A DNA stretch of 64,000 nucleotides from Verrucomicrobiales bacterium (GTDB taxonomy: Bacteria; Verrucomicrobiota; Verrucomicrobiia; Limisphaerales; J093). Under the pieces are notes generated by a model. That model worked only from the letters and a program-made list of their open reading frames with translations, ran no database searches and had not been told where the DNA came from. Positions 16,553-25,757 of this stretch are shown here, in pieces; position 1 is the first letter of the stretch; each line of letters begins with the position of its first letter. The stretch lies in NCBI GenBank assembly GCA_024233305.1, contig JACKPV010000024.1, positions 248,001 to 312,000 of the forward strand, in the 5' to 3' direction. The translations under genes and the position numbers were made by a program.

Positions 16553-18538
16553 ATGACCCCCTCCCGCACTCTCCGCCGCGTGGTTCTGGCCGTCCTGGCG
16601 CTGCTCCTGCTGGCGGTGGCCGCAGGCTGGGCCGGCCTGCGCTGGCAGCAGCACCGGGAAGGGATCGCCGACGACCGCCTCTACGCGCTGGCGGGCGGCG
16701 AGTTGACGGCGGGCCGGCCCGCCGCCGCACTGGCGCTGATCGACCGGCGGGTGCCCCTGCGGCGGGAAGCGCCCTGGCGGACACGCCGCTGGCTGGATGT
16801 CGAGATCGGGGCGGCCACGCTGGCGGGGGCCGTCGCGCGCCTGGACGTGCTTCAGCAGCGGGCGCCAAAGGTCTTTCTCGCCCATGAGGAAGCCTGCCTG
16901 CTGCTGGCCCGTGCCGGTTTGCATGCCGGCCAGGACCGGCGCCTCGAAAGCCTCGCGGCGGAGTGGAGCAACCGGACAACCAACGCCCATCGGTGGTTTG
17001 CGTTGCAGGTGGACCGCCTGTTGCTCGAAGGCCGCCGGGACGAGGCCTTTGCCGCGCTGACCGCAACCAACTTCGCGGGGCCAACCGACGCCGTGCGACT
17101 GACCCGACTGGCCCTGGTGACCGCATCCACCAACCTGCTGGCGAGTTGGGACCTGCTGGATCAAGCACGGCGCCTGGCCCCCCGCTCCCCCGACGTGCGC
17201 CTGTTCCGGGCACAGATACTCGAGGAAAACAACCAGCCGCGGCGGGCCCGGTTGGAGTATGTGGCGGCGTGGCTGGCGGATCCGGCAAACCCGTGGCTGG
17301 CGGATCAACTGGCCGAGTTCTACCGGCGCCGCGGAAACCACGCCGCCGCGGTCGAGGTTTGGGGAAGCTCGCTGACCAACAACCCGGTTGATTTCGTCGC
17401 CCTGAAATGGGCCTTCTGGCATCGCGTCACCGCGGGGGACACGACCGTGCCGGACCTGGCCGGGCTCGCGGGACCGCTGGGGACGCTGGCCCGCCGGATC
17501 GTCGCCCTGCCCCCGGGGCGATTCTGGGATGAGGACATCGCCCGGGCCCCGGGGATCACGGACCGGTTGCTCCGTTCGCGGCCGGAAGTCTTCTGGTTGC
17601 GCCTGCTGGAGGCCCTGCGACAGGAAGACCACCCGGCCGCGCTGGACCAACTTCGGGCCGAGGTGTTCGACCGGACGGCGTGGTTCCCGGAACTCCGCCA
17701 GGCGCTGGTGCGGCTCCTTTCCCGGCGCCAGCTCGGCACCCTCAATCCCATCGGGCTGGCGCCGCTGCCGGACCGCCCGAGCCGGACCAACCAGCATGCC
17801 TTCTTCGTCCGGTTGGAATCCGCCGCGGCCAGCCAACCTGCCCGGACGGATGAGGCCCCAGCGGAACCGGATTTCTGGGCACGGCAGGAATCACTGGCGG
17901 TCGCTTTCCTGGCGGCAGGATGGTTGCGGGCGGGGCTGAGCCTGGTGCCCGACCCGGTGCATCCGGGTGCTCTCGACCCTGACGATGCATATACCTGGGC
18001 GCAGGCCCTGCGCTACGGACGGGAGGCGGCAGCCGCCCTGGAGTTCCTGCAATCCCGGGCGGCGGCGGTTGCGCCGGAACCGGAACTGCGCCTGATCGAG
18101 GGCGAACTGTTGCTTGCCGACGGCCGCGTGGCCGAGGCGGAAGCAGCGCTGAAACCGCTCGCCGCCCGAAACGCGCCGGCGGCGACGCATGCGGCCTGGT
18201 TGCTGGCAACGCTGGCGGTCGAGCAGGCGCGGCCCGCAGAAGCCGCCGCCATCCTGGAGGCCAACCCCGACTTCGCCGGCAGCGTTGCCGGACGTGAACT
18301 CGCGGCCCGGGTGGCGCTCTTGCGCCAGGACACCAACGCGGCACGCGCGCTCTACACCGACCTCGGCCCGGATTCGATCGAAGGCCGGGTATTTTTCGCG
18401 CGCGAGGCCTTTGCCGCCCGTGACTGGCCCGCGGCGCGACGGTTGACGGAGGGTCTGTTGGTGGACGTGCCCGACTCGATGCCACTCCGCGCCAATCTCG
18501 AGACCATCCGCCGGGCGGAGACCGGCTCGCCGCCATGA
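16553..18538 (+). CDS. Membrane-anchored TPR-like protein of the exosortase operon
   Basis: The 661-residue protein has an N-terminal membrane segment (about 9-27), and the rest is Ala/Leu/Arg-rich helical repeats of TPR style, for example LRLIEGELLLADGRVAEAEA and RVALLRQDTNAARALYTDLG. It probably works as a periplasmic scaffold, similar to the TPR proteins found in exosortase/EPS loci. Its stop overlaps the exosortase start in ATGA, implying coupled translation. No catalytic motif is visible. Confidence 0.7.
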   Translation: MTPSRTLRRVVLAVLALLLLAVAAGWAGLRWQQHREGIADDRLYALAGGELTAGRPAAALALIDRRVPLRREAPWRTRRWLDVEIGAATLAGAVARLDVLQQRAPKVFLAHEEACLLLARAGLHAGQDRRLESLAAEWSNRTTNAHRWFALQVDRLLLEGRRDEAFAALTATNFAGPTDAVRLTRLALVTASTNLLASWDLLDQARRLAPRSPDVRLFRAQILEENNQPRRARLEYVAAWLADPANPWLADQLAEFYRRRGNHAAAVEVWGSSLTNNPVDFVALKWAFWHRVTAGDTTVPDLAGLAGPLGTLARRIVALPPGRFWDEDIARAPGITDRLLRSRPEVFWLRLLEALRQEDHPAALDQLRAEVFDRTAWFPELRQALVRLLSRRQLGTLNPIGLAPLPDRPSRTNQHAFFVRLESAAASQPARTDEAPAEPDFWARQESLAVAFLAAGWLRAGLSLVPDPVHPGALDPDDAYTWAQALRYGREAAAALEFLQSRAAAVAPEPELRLIEGELLLADGRVAEAEAALKPLAARNAPAATHAAWLLATLAVEQARPAEAAAILEANPDFAGSVAGRELAARVALLRQDTNAARALYTDLGPDSIEGRVFFAREAFAARDWPAARRLTEGLLVDVPDSMPLRANLETIRRAETGSPP

Positions 18539-19431
18539 AATCCGTGCCCGCGGGGTTGCCCGCATCATCCGCTGTGGCCACCGCGGGACGGGAATCCGGC
18601 GGGATCGGGGTGGACCTGGGCTGGTTGCTCGGCCTCGGCGGAGCGGCGGCCTGGATCTGGCTGCGCGACCGCACCTGGATGGACTCGAGCGCGGCCACGC
18701 TTCCGGCGCTGTCAGCCCTGCCGCTGTTCGCGTGGTTGGGACGTCCATGGCACCGGAGCCCGGATGCCGGGGCGGTTTCGTTTCCGCGCCTGGGGGCGGC
18801 CTGCGGCTTGTGGGTGGGTGGACTCTTGTTCGACGTCACGTTGCTACTGACACTGGCATGGACCACTGCCTTGTCCGCCTGGTTGCGATCCCGGTTGTCG
18901 GCGTCGGACTGGGCCGACCGGCGGCCGCTGCTCCTGCTCCCGTTCCTGGCATTCCCCTGGGTGGCGCTGGATGCGGCCCGGGTGGGATGGTGGTTCCGGC
19001 TGAGCGCCGCGGCGTTGACCCAGTGGCTCTTCGCCGCGATTGGCTGCGCCGTCGAGCGCCGGGGAACCTTGCTCCTGATCGACGACACGTCGGTGGCGGT
19101 GGATGCCTCGTGCTCCGGCCTCAATGTGCTGCAAGCGCTGCTGATCGGCGGGGCGCTGGCGGCCTTTCTGCTGCCTGGCGCGCGACTGCCCCTGCGTTGG
19201 CTCGGGCCGTTGCTGGCGGGACTCGCTTGGTTTTCCAACTGCCTGCGGGTGATCCTGCTCACCGGCGTCGCCGTGTTTTGCGGCCCGGAACTGGCCCGGG
19301 GATGGTTCCATTCCGCCGGGGGTTGGCTGGTGCTGATGGTGATGTTCCTGCTCACTCTCAAGATCCTCAAGTGGCTGCAGGGCCGCCAACGGGCCGGGCT
19401 GACCGGCCCGGCCCGGGAGGTGTCCGGATGA
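18535..19431 (+). CDS. Exosortase-family transpeptidase
   Basis: The 298-residue integral membrane protein has about seven to eight hydrophobic segments and the exosortase catalytic triad: Cys193 in ASCSGLNVLQ, Arg238 in FSNCLRVILLTG and His259 in GWFHSAGGW. Exosortases cut PEP-CTERM sorting signals in the inner membrane and pass the protein on to the cell surface, often to a glycan. The PEP-CTERM protein at 15665 is the adjacent candidate substrate. The gene overlaps both neighbours by four bases. The subfamily was not determined. Confidence 0.88.
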   Translation: MKSVPAGLPASSAVATAGRESGGIGVDLGWLLGLGGAAAWIWLRDRTWMDSSAATLPALSALPLFAWLGRPWHRSPDAGAVSFPRLGAACGLWVGGLLFDVTLLLTLAWTTALSAWLRSRLSASDWADRRPLLLLPFLAFPWVALDAARVGWWFRLSAAALTQWLFAAIGCAVERRGTLLLIDDTSVAVDASCSGLNVLQALLIGGALAAFLLPGARLPLRWLGPLLAGLAWFSNCLRVILLTGVAVFCGPELARGWFHSAGGWLVLMVMFLLTLKILKWLQGRQRAGLTGPAREVSG

Positions 19432-19925
19432 GCGCGAAGGCCTTCTGGTCATGGCCGGTGACCGAGTGGGGGGTGATGGGATTCTGCGCCTGGAGCGCCG
19501 CCGACCTCCTGGCAGCCTGGCGCTCCGCGCCGATGGATCGTGGCGGCTGGATGGCCATGGCGATCTGGTTGGCGCCGTTGATCGGCTGGCGGTGGCGGGC
19601 GCGTGAGGCGGCTGCTCCCCCGCGGGTCTCGTTCCTGCTTGCCGGCCTGGGGGGCGCACTGTTGTGCCGCCTCACGGATTTGAACGCGGCCGGCTACGCC
19701 GGGCTGGCGGTCGCACTCGCGGCGTGGATGCCTGGCGGTTGGCGCACTTGGTGGTGGCTGGCCGGCGCCGTCGCCTGGATGCCCGTGTTCGGCTGGGCGC
19801 TGACCGGGCTGACCGCTTTCTGGGTGCTGCCGGGTCGACTGCTGCTGGCCGTTGCCGCGTCCCTGCCCGCCGTCCGGTTGTCCCGGTTACGCGCTCCAAA
19901 CTCCGTGTCCCTGGTCGAACCATGA
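19428..19925 (+). CDS. Small polytopic membrane protein of the exosortase operon
   Basis: The 165-residue protein is rich in Trp, Ala and Leu, with about four to five membrane segments. No family is recognised. It overlaps the exosortase stop and the EpsI-like start by four bases each, so it is very probably translated with them. It may be a split part of, or a partner to, the exosortase. Confidence 0.65.
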   Translation: MSAKAFWSWPVTEWGVMGFCAWSAADLLAAWRSAPMDRGGWMAMAIWLAPLIGWRWRAREAAAPPRVSFLLAGLGGALLCRLTDLNAAGYAGLAVALAAWMPGGWRTWWWLAGAVAWMPVFGWALTGLTAFWVLPGRLLLAVAASLPAVRLSRLRAPNSVSLVEP

Positions 19926-20509
19926 GCCCGCGCAAACGTCAGGCCCTGCTCGCCGCCCTGATCCTGGTGGCGGTGCTCGCCGTTGTCTGGGATCGCTACC
20001 CGCTCCCTACCGCGGCCGTCCGGCTCCAACAGCTGCCTGCCGAGGGCATCGGCTGTTCCAGCCGTGAACTCGAAGTCAGCGAAATCGAACGGGAGGCCTT
20101 TGGCGCCGCCGATGTGGTGAAACGGATTTACCAGACCGGGACCCAACGCTTCGTCGTGACCGTGGTGGACGGGTCGCGCAACCGCCATGCCGTGCACGAC
20201 CCGACATATTGCTTCCGGGGCGCCGGCTGGCGAATTGCCGCGCGCGAGGCGGCCCCCGTCCCGGGCGGCGAGGCGGCGTGGCTGGATTTGACCCAGGGCA
20301 ACGAGCATCAGGCCGCGGCGTTCTGGTTCAGCGATGGGCGGTTCCGGCACTCGAGCCCCCTGCGCTGCTGGATGCAGACCACCCTCCGCCGCCTGACGCT
20401 TGGACGCTCGGGCGAGGAACCCCTCCTGGTCCTCGTGCAACCGCTGGACAACCCCGGAAACGCCCACCCCCCGCTCGCCGAGATCCTGCCGCTGCTCTTC
20501 ACCCTCTGA
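19922..20509 (+). CDS. EpsI-like exosortase-associated protein
   Basis: The 195-residue protein has an N-terminal anchor (about 7-24), then a periplasmic domain containing HAVHDPTYCFRGAGW, which resembles the EpsI/DUF3485 motif (H-x-P-x-x-C-x-x-x-GW). EpsI proteins accompany exosortases either as separate genes or as C-terminal fusions. It is the last gene of the operon. Assignment rests on that motif and position. Confidence 0.72.
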   Translation: MSPRKRQALLAALILVAVLAVVWDRYPLPTAAVRLQQLPAEGIGCSSRELEVSEIEREAFGAADVVKRIYQTGTQRFVVTVVDGSRNRHAVHDPTYCFRGAGWRIAAREAAPVPGGEAAWLDLTQGNEHQAAAFWFSDGRFRHSSPLRCWMQTTLRRLTLGRSGEEPLLVLVQPLDNPGNAHPPLAEILPLLFTL

Positions 20510-20702
20510 ACGGCGGCGTCCGGCGGAGGAGGGCATTTGCCTCACGGGCTTGCAGGGACCATGGGATCGAAGCCCCGGTTCCGGATCGGCACCTCCCGGT
20601 GTCACGGGCCCACCGGTCGGGCGGCGGACACCATCCGGACGCCAATCCAACCATTGCAACCGGCCCGAGGGCACGCATGCTTCCCCGACGTTGCCGCCGG
20701 TT

Positions 20703-22415
20703 TCATTCGGCAATCACGCGCGCATCCGCCCAGTTGCCCAGGCTCTTGTCCCCGTCGAACACCAGCATCAGGCACTGCACGTCCCGGAGCTCGATGTCGA
20801 TTTCCTTCGCGGGAGAATCGCGGGTCATGTCACGGCTGTCCCAGAGGACCTTGTTGGCAAAGAAATCCTCGTTGTACACGCGGAATCGCCCCTTGGCATT
20901 TTCCGGCGTTGCCGGGTCCATCGCGACCATCGCCTGGAAACGCCCGGCACGGCCATTGACCATGAACATGAAGGCGGATTTCCCCCGGCAACCCAATCCC
21001 CTGGCGAAGCTCCGCCCGCCAATGATGATCGGGGCCCCACTGAAGGCCGTGTCGTAAGCGGGAGCGTTGCCTGCCTTCCAAATGTAGTAGAGGTCGCTGA
21101 GGTGGGTCTCCCCCGGACGCGTCACCGCATATTTGTCCAGCGGCAAGGAGGCGGGCATGGGCAGCGGCGGCCCCGGCCGCCCGACCTTGATCATGCGATG
21201 TTCGTGCCGGGTCAGCCCCTTGGCCGTGAATTGCCCGGCAAAGTCGCCCAGGTCCTGACGGGCCCAAAGATCCCGCACGGGCTGCCGCCCCGCGAGGCCG
21301 ATCTGTTCCCACCGCACGGTGACGTCCACGGATTCGCGCTCCTTGTTCAGCAACAGGACGGCGGTGGCGCCATCGGCAAGCGGCTTGTTGTAGACCGCGC
21401 ATCCGTCGCGCTCGAAGACCCGGTAGCCCTGCACGCCCCGCGGATCTTGATTCACCACGATCAACTCGGGCGCGGTCAGGACGTTCCGGACGTCCTCGGT
21501 CATCACCCGCAGGTCGTTGCCGGCCATCAACGGGGCAGCCAGGATGCACCAGAGGCCGAAATGCGTCCGGTCGCAAATCGGTTTCCGATCATCGGGGACG
21601 TGTTTGAGATTCCCGACCTGCAACATGTCGGGATCATTCCAGTGTCCGGGGCCCGCAAACTGCCACAAGCCGTTGAAGGCGGGGTGGATGGCTTGGTCGG
21701 CGGACGAGGTGGCGGCGCAATGGTAGACCGAATCCATCCAAGGGTAGATATCCCCGGAGGTGCGCCAGAGTTGAGCCCATTGCTTTCCTCCCCAAGCCCA
21801 GGCCGCATTCCCGAAATCCGAAATGCTCAGGACAATCGGGCGTCCGGTGGCGTCGAGATGCCGGCGGTAGATGGCGTAGTCCTCCGAACTCATCCTCCCG
21901 TTGCTCTCCGCGAAGCAACTGTCCAGCTTGAGGTAATCGACGCCCCATTCGGCAAAAGTCTCCATGTCGATCTGCTCGTGGCCGAGGCTGCCCGGCAACT
22001 GCTGGCAGGTCCACTTCCCGCGGTCCTGGTAGATGCCGAACTTCAACCCCTTCGCGTGGATGTAGTCGCCGATGGCTTTCATTCCGTCGGGGAACTTCTC
22101 CGGATCGGCTTGGAGACGACCGCTTCCATCGCGCGTCGCCGCCATCCAGGCGTCGTCGAGCACGAGGTAATGGTAACCGGCATCCCGCATGCCCGAGTGG
22201 ACCATCGCGTCGGCAATCGCCCGAATCTTCGCCTCGTTGATGTCCTTCTCGAAGCAGTTCCAACTGTTCCAGCCCATCGGCGGCGTCGGCGCGAGCCCCG
22301 GCTCGGTGGTCCCGGCATGCGCTGCGGAACCGAGGGCCGCAGCGAGGAGCCAGGCCGTGGCGGCCGAGCAAGGCAGGACTTCGTTGGATTTGATGCGGCT
22401 GCGCTGCGGATGCAT
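20703..22415 (-). CDS. Secreted GH27 alpha-galactosidase with C-terminal NPCBM domain
   Basis: The 570-residue protein has a signal peptide ending near AAHAG (about 34), then a GH27 barrel with signature PTPPMGWNSWNCF (43-55), nucleophile Asp165 in YLKLDSC and acid/base Asp222 in WRTSGDI. A beta-sandwich NPCBM-like domain occupies about residues 425-570. It should release terminal alpha-linked galactose from plant or mucin-type glycans outside the cell. ATG 22415 was chosen because it gives a proper signal peptide. It lies downstream of a second large secreted carbohydrate-active-like protein on the same strand. Confidence 0.9.
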   Translation of the reverse strand: MHPQRSRIKSNEVLPCSAATAWLLAAALGSAAHAGTTEPGLAPTPPMGWNSWNCFEKDINEAKIRAIADAMVHSGMRDAGYHYLVLDDAWMAATRDGSGRLQADPEKFPDGMKAIGDYIHAKGLKFGIYQDRGKWTCQQLPGSLGHEQIDMETFAEWGVDYLKLDSCFAESNGRMSSEDYAIYRRHLDATGRPIVLSISDFGNAAWAWGGKQWAQLWRTSGDIYPWMDSVYHCAATSSADQAIHPAFNGLWQFAGPGHWNDPDMLQVGNLKHVPDDRKPICDRTHFGLWCILAAPLMAGNDLRVMTEDVRNVLTAPELIVVNQDPRGVQGYRVFERDGCAVYNKPLADGATAVLLLNKERESVDVTVRWEQIGLAGRQPVRDLWARQDLGDFAGQFTAKGLTRHEHRMIKVGRPGPPLPMPASLPLDKYAVTRPGETHLSDLYYIWKAGNAPAYDTAFSGAPIIIGGRSFARGLGCRGKSAFMFMVNGRAGRFQAMVAMDPATPENAKGRFRVYNEDFFANKVLWDSRDMTRDSPAKEIDIELRDVQCLMLVFDGDKSLGNWADARVIAE

Positions 22416-22690
22416 ACGAAACGTACTGTCGAAGTGCCTCGCACATTTCAACTCCTTTCCGGGGGCTTCGATCGGACGCGTCCGTCCACATCGATTGAGT
22501 TGGAGAATGGACCCAGCGGCGCAGGTGCAGGATGCCGGCCCTTTGCGCGACTCCACCCGACGGCCGTCTCCCCGGATCTGCACGGGTTTGCCCGGCCATC
22601 CCGGCGCCCATCCCGAGCGCGAAGGGTTCGCCATCGTGACGCGGCCCCGCGGAGCCAGGGTATGACAATATCAGGAACCGACCCCGTAGG

Positions 22691-25582
22691 TCACGGAGTG
22701 ACGGATCGAGGCAAGGGCATACCCTGCGAAAAGACGGTCAGTCGCATGCGTGGGGCAGCGCTGTCGTTCGCGTGGAGGGCCAGTTGCAGAGTGTTCTCCC
22801 CGGCACGGAGGTGGAGCAGCGGGACGTCCGCATCCTCGCGCCCTTCCGCCAGCACTTCGCCCGCAGGCCCGTGGAGCACGTAACGTCCGCCTTCGACCCA
22901 CTCGAGCCAGTCGCCTGATTTCAGTTCGACCGGGAGTTCGATGTCCCGGTCGTTCACGACCAGGCGCGGGCGGACCACACGGCAGCTCACCATGGGTTGG
23001 GCCTGCACGGCACGCAGGCGGCACTGGAATTCCCGGTCCGGCGGCAGATTCTGCAGCCAGAGGCTTGCCGACTCGATGGTCCCGAAATCGATGGTCTCGC
23101 GGTAGGCGTTGTAGAGCCATTTGCCGTCGTTCCAGGTGTAATCGCTCCATCGGGTCGATTCGGTTTCGATCAGGCTCACGCGCCGGCGCCCGGTGAAATC
23201 GAGCGGCAGGTATCGATCCGCCAGCGCGCCGAAGGAGAGATGGTGCGGACTGTCGAGCCGGATGGCCAGCATCGGAACCGCCCCGCTGTCCGCGCCTCGC
23301 GCCGTCGCTGCCGGCTTGTGATCGCCATCGATCACCTCGATCTCGAACGCCAGGGCCGGTTGTTCCCGCAAGGAAATCGGCGGATCGAACCGTCGCACGA
23401 GTTTGGCCCAGGCGGCATTCTGAGGCACTCGTCCGGCGTTGGTGGCCGTGAGGGAAAGCCAGACGGACAGCGCTTCGGGCCCCGGGAGGCGACCCGGTTC
23501 GAGTCCGACACCATCCGCGGCGCTCCGGACGGATCGCTGCTCGTCGGCGTCGGTCGCGTCGAACAACACCACGCGGTTCGTGCCCGGTTCCAGCGGAGTG
23601 CTCATCAGCGCTTCGAGGCGAAAGCGAAGCGGTTGTTCGCCGAAGACGTTGGTCACCCGCCAGGAGAGAGTCCACGGCTCGGCCAGGGCGGCGACGTGCG
23701 GCAACGATTGGGCCGGACAAAAGGTCAGCCGGCCCGCCGCGTTGGTCGTCAGCGCGAAGTCCTGGCCCGGTTCCCGCAACCGGGCGCGGGTGGCGTCATC
23801 GAAGACATTCGCGTGCCGGAGTTCCTCGCAGGTTCGCAGGATGTCGACGGCGCGCCGGAACAGCGGCGTGGATTCCAGCCGATCCCGGTCGACCGCGCCG
23901 GTCAGTGAAATCCCGGCATCCCAGCCGACCAGGCGCGCGCCAACGCATTCCATCACGTCCGGGTAGGTCGGCTCGATCTGGGGCGGTTTGAACGACTGGA
24001 AGTTCCACCAACCCAGATGCAGCGGCAGCAACAACCCGCCGTTGACGCCGGTCGCATGCGCATCGATGAAGCGCCGGTGACCCCGTTGCGGATAATCCCA
24101 GGCCTGCCAACGGGTGCGGTAGCGCCAGAAGTGATGCCACATGGCGCTCATCTCCATGCCGGCGGGTTTCCGCAGCCGGCGTTGAATTTCGACGACGAAC
24201 TTGTTGGCCCAATACCAGCATTCATCGGGACCGCGCAGGATCGAGCTGCCGTCGATGGCGTCGAGATAGAGCCCGTCGAAGCCGCAGCGGTTCACGATCT
24301 CGGCGTGGTTGGCGGCGATCTCCTCGAACAGCGAGGATTCGGGATCCGGAACGAGCAGACCGAAGCACTCCTTGAGATGACGGGCGGTGCTGCCCCGAAC
24401 GTGGGCGGCGGCCCGGGTGCCGAGCGCCCCGCGCTGCACACCGGTGAACCGCCACGGCGGCTCGCGGCTGAATCCGCCGAACGTCACGAGTTCGTCCCCA
24501 AGTTGCAGGATAACGCTGTTGTGCTCGAAGAATCCGGTGACGGTGCTGAGCCCGGCGGTCGACTCCGCGACGGCAATTTCCGTCGCGCCGGCATCCACAT
24601 CGCCCACGAGGGTGAAGGTGCGGAAGGCATCGAGCCGCGGGTCCGGAACCGGCGTGACGTAGCGCGAGCGCTTGTCGATGAAGAAGGCGTAGGTGTGGAA
24701 GATCGAGCCGATGCCGGCCTCGTGCAGCCGCCGCACAATGCGCTCCCAGCCCGCCCAGCCGTCCGGCCATCTGTCGCGGTTCAACTCGAAATCGCCGAAG
24801 CGGAAAAACCCGCCGCCGCCGTGATTGTCGATCTGGTTGAACCCGAGCCGCCGCACCATCGCGATCCAATCGTCGAGGTTGGTCTCGTCGAGGGCGCCGA
24901 AATTGAAGAGGTAGGAACCGTGGTTGAACGGAATCTCGTCCGCCCAGGGCCCGGCGACCTCGCACAACGGGAGTTCGTCGGACTGGCGGAGGACCTCCTG
25001 GAGCTGGGCGCGCAATCCCCCGACCGGCCCCGCCACCAGCGCAACACTCGCGCCTGCCAGACCGAACTTCGCCTCGCAACCGGCCCGCAACAGGGTTTGG
25101 AGCACGGGCAATTGATCGACCCGCGTGTGCAGGTTCATCGCCAGCGCGCAGGCGCCGAACGGTTCGTCCGGCCTTCCCCGCAGATCCAGGGGCGCATTCA
25201 GAAACACCAGGCTTTCGACATCCCCGCCCGCCACTGACTCGAGGGTCAGCCGCACGGCGGGCCCCGCGCGTCCGATCCGCAGCACCGCCTCGACCCCGGG
25301 CGGATCGAAGCGGAGCGTCAGCTGATCCCCCGCCAGTTCAGCGCCCGTGGCCGGGAACTCGCGCCCTGCCTGCCGCACCAAAGCGCAGGCAGAACCCGAT
25401 GACGCGAGGTGGCTGGCCCCCGTGGCGAGGTCCTCGAAGGCAAGGTTCTCTCCGTTCCCGCCGATGGTGTAGCGGAACTGCGCGTTCTCGATCACGACCG
25501 ACGGAACGACCTCGGCGCCGACGAGACGGAGCGAAAGGAAGGTCGCCAGAACAGGCAACCGGACTGAGGAGCGGTTTTTCAT
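22691..25582 (-). CDS. Large secreted glycoside-hydrolase-like protein, family not recognised
   Basis: The 963-residue protein has a signal peptide (MKNRSSVRLPVLATFLSLRL...), an N-terminal beta-sandwich region, a central segment that reads like a (beta/alpha)8 barrel with strand ends FNQIDNHGGGGFFRFGD, IGSIFHTYAFF, CGFDGLYLDAIDGS and GMEMSAMWHHFW, and C-terminal beta-rich domains. The Asp residues after GLYLD are plausible catalytic candidates by analogy with retaining alpha-glycosidases of clan GH-D and neighbours. No specific GH family can be named. The gene sits next to the GH27 alpha-galactosidase, so a role in galactose-containing polysaccharide breakdown is inferred. Confidence 0.7.
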   Translation of the reverse strand: MKNRSSVRLPVLATFLSLRLVGAEVVPSVVIENAQFRYTIGGNGENLAFEDLATGASHLASSGSACALVRQAGREFPATGAELAGDQLTLRFDPPGVEAVLRIGRAGPAVRLTLESVAGGDVESLVFLNAPLDLRGRPDEPFGACALAMNLHTRVDQLPVLQTLLRAGCEAKFGLAGASVALVAGPVGGLRAQLQEVLRQSDELPLCEVAGPWADEIPFNHGSYLFNFGALDETNLDDWIAMVRRLGFNQIDNHGGGGFFRFGDFELNRDRWPDGWAGWERIVRRLHEAGIGSIFHTYAFFIDKRSRYVTPVPDPRLDAFRTFTLVGDVDAGATEIAVAESTAGLSTVTGFFEHNSVILQLGDELVTFGGFSREPPWRFTGVQRGALGTRAAAHVRGSTARHLKECFGLLVPDPESSLFEEIAANHAEIVNRCGFDGLYLDAIDGSSILRGPDECWYWANKFVVEIQRRLRKPAGMEMSAMWHHFWRYRTRWQAWDYPQRGHRRFIDAHATGVNGGLLLPLHLGWWNFQSFKPPQIEPTYPDVMECVGARLVGWDAGISLTGAVDRDRLESTPLFRRAVDILRTCEELRHANVFDDATRARLREPGQDFALTTNAAGRLTFCPAQSLPHVAALAEPWTLSWRVTNVFGEQPLRFRLEALMSTPLEPGTNRVVLFDATDADEQRSVRSAADGVGLEPGRLPGPEALSVWLSLTATNAGRVPQNAAWAKLVRRFDPPISLREQPALAFEIEVIDGDHKPAATARGADSGAVPMLAIRLDSPHHLSFGALADRYLPLDFTGRRRVSLIETESTRWSDYTWNDGKWLYNAYRETIDFGTIESASLWLQNLPPDREFQCRLRAVQAQPMVSCRVVRPRLVVNDRDIELPVELKSGDWLEWVEGGRYVLHGPAGEVLAEGREDADVPLLHLRAGENTLQLALHANDSAAPRMRLTVFSQGMPLPRSVTP

Positions 25583-25757
25583 ACAGGGACGTTCCGGCAG
25601 CATGCCCCGGGGGTTTCCCGCCGGCAAGCGCGGCGCGGCCTTGTCGCGCACCGCGGAACGCCGCGGAACGGTTGCGCTGCCGCGCCAAAGATCGGGAGGC
25701 GACGGGAAGGGGCAGTTTCGCGTTGCCGTCAGGGGGCGGGCTTTGCAGGCTGCCGGC

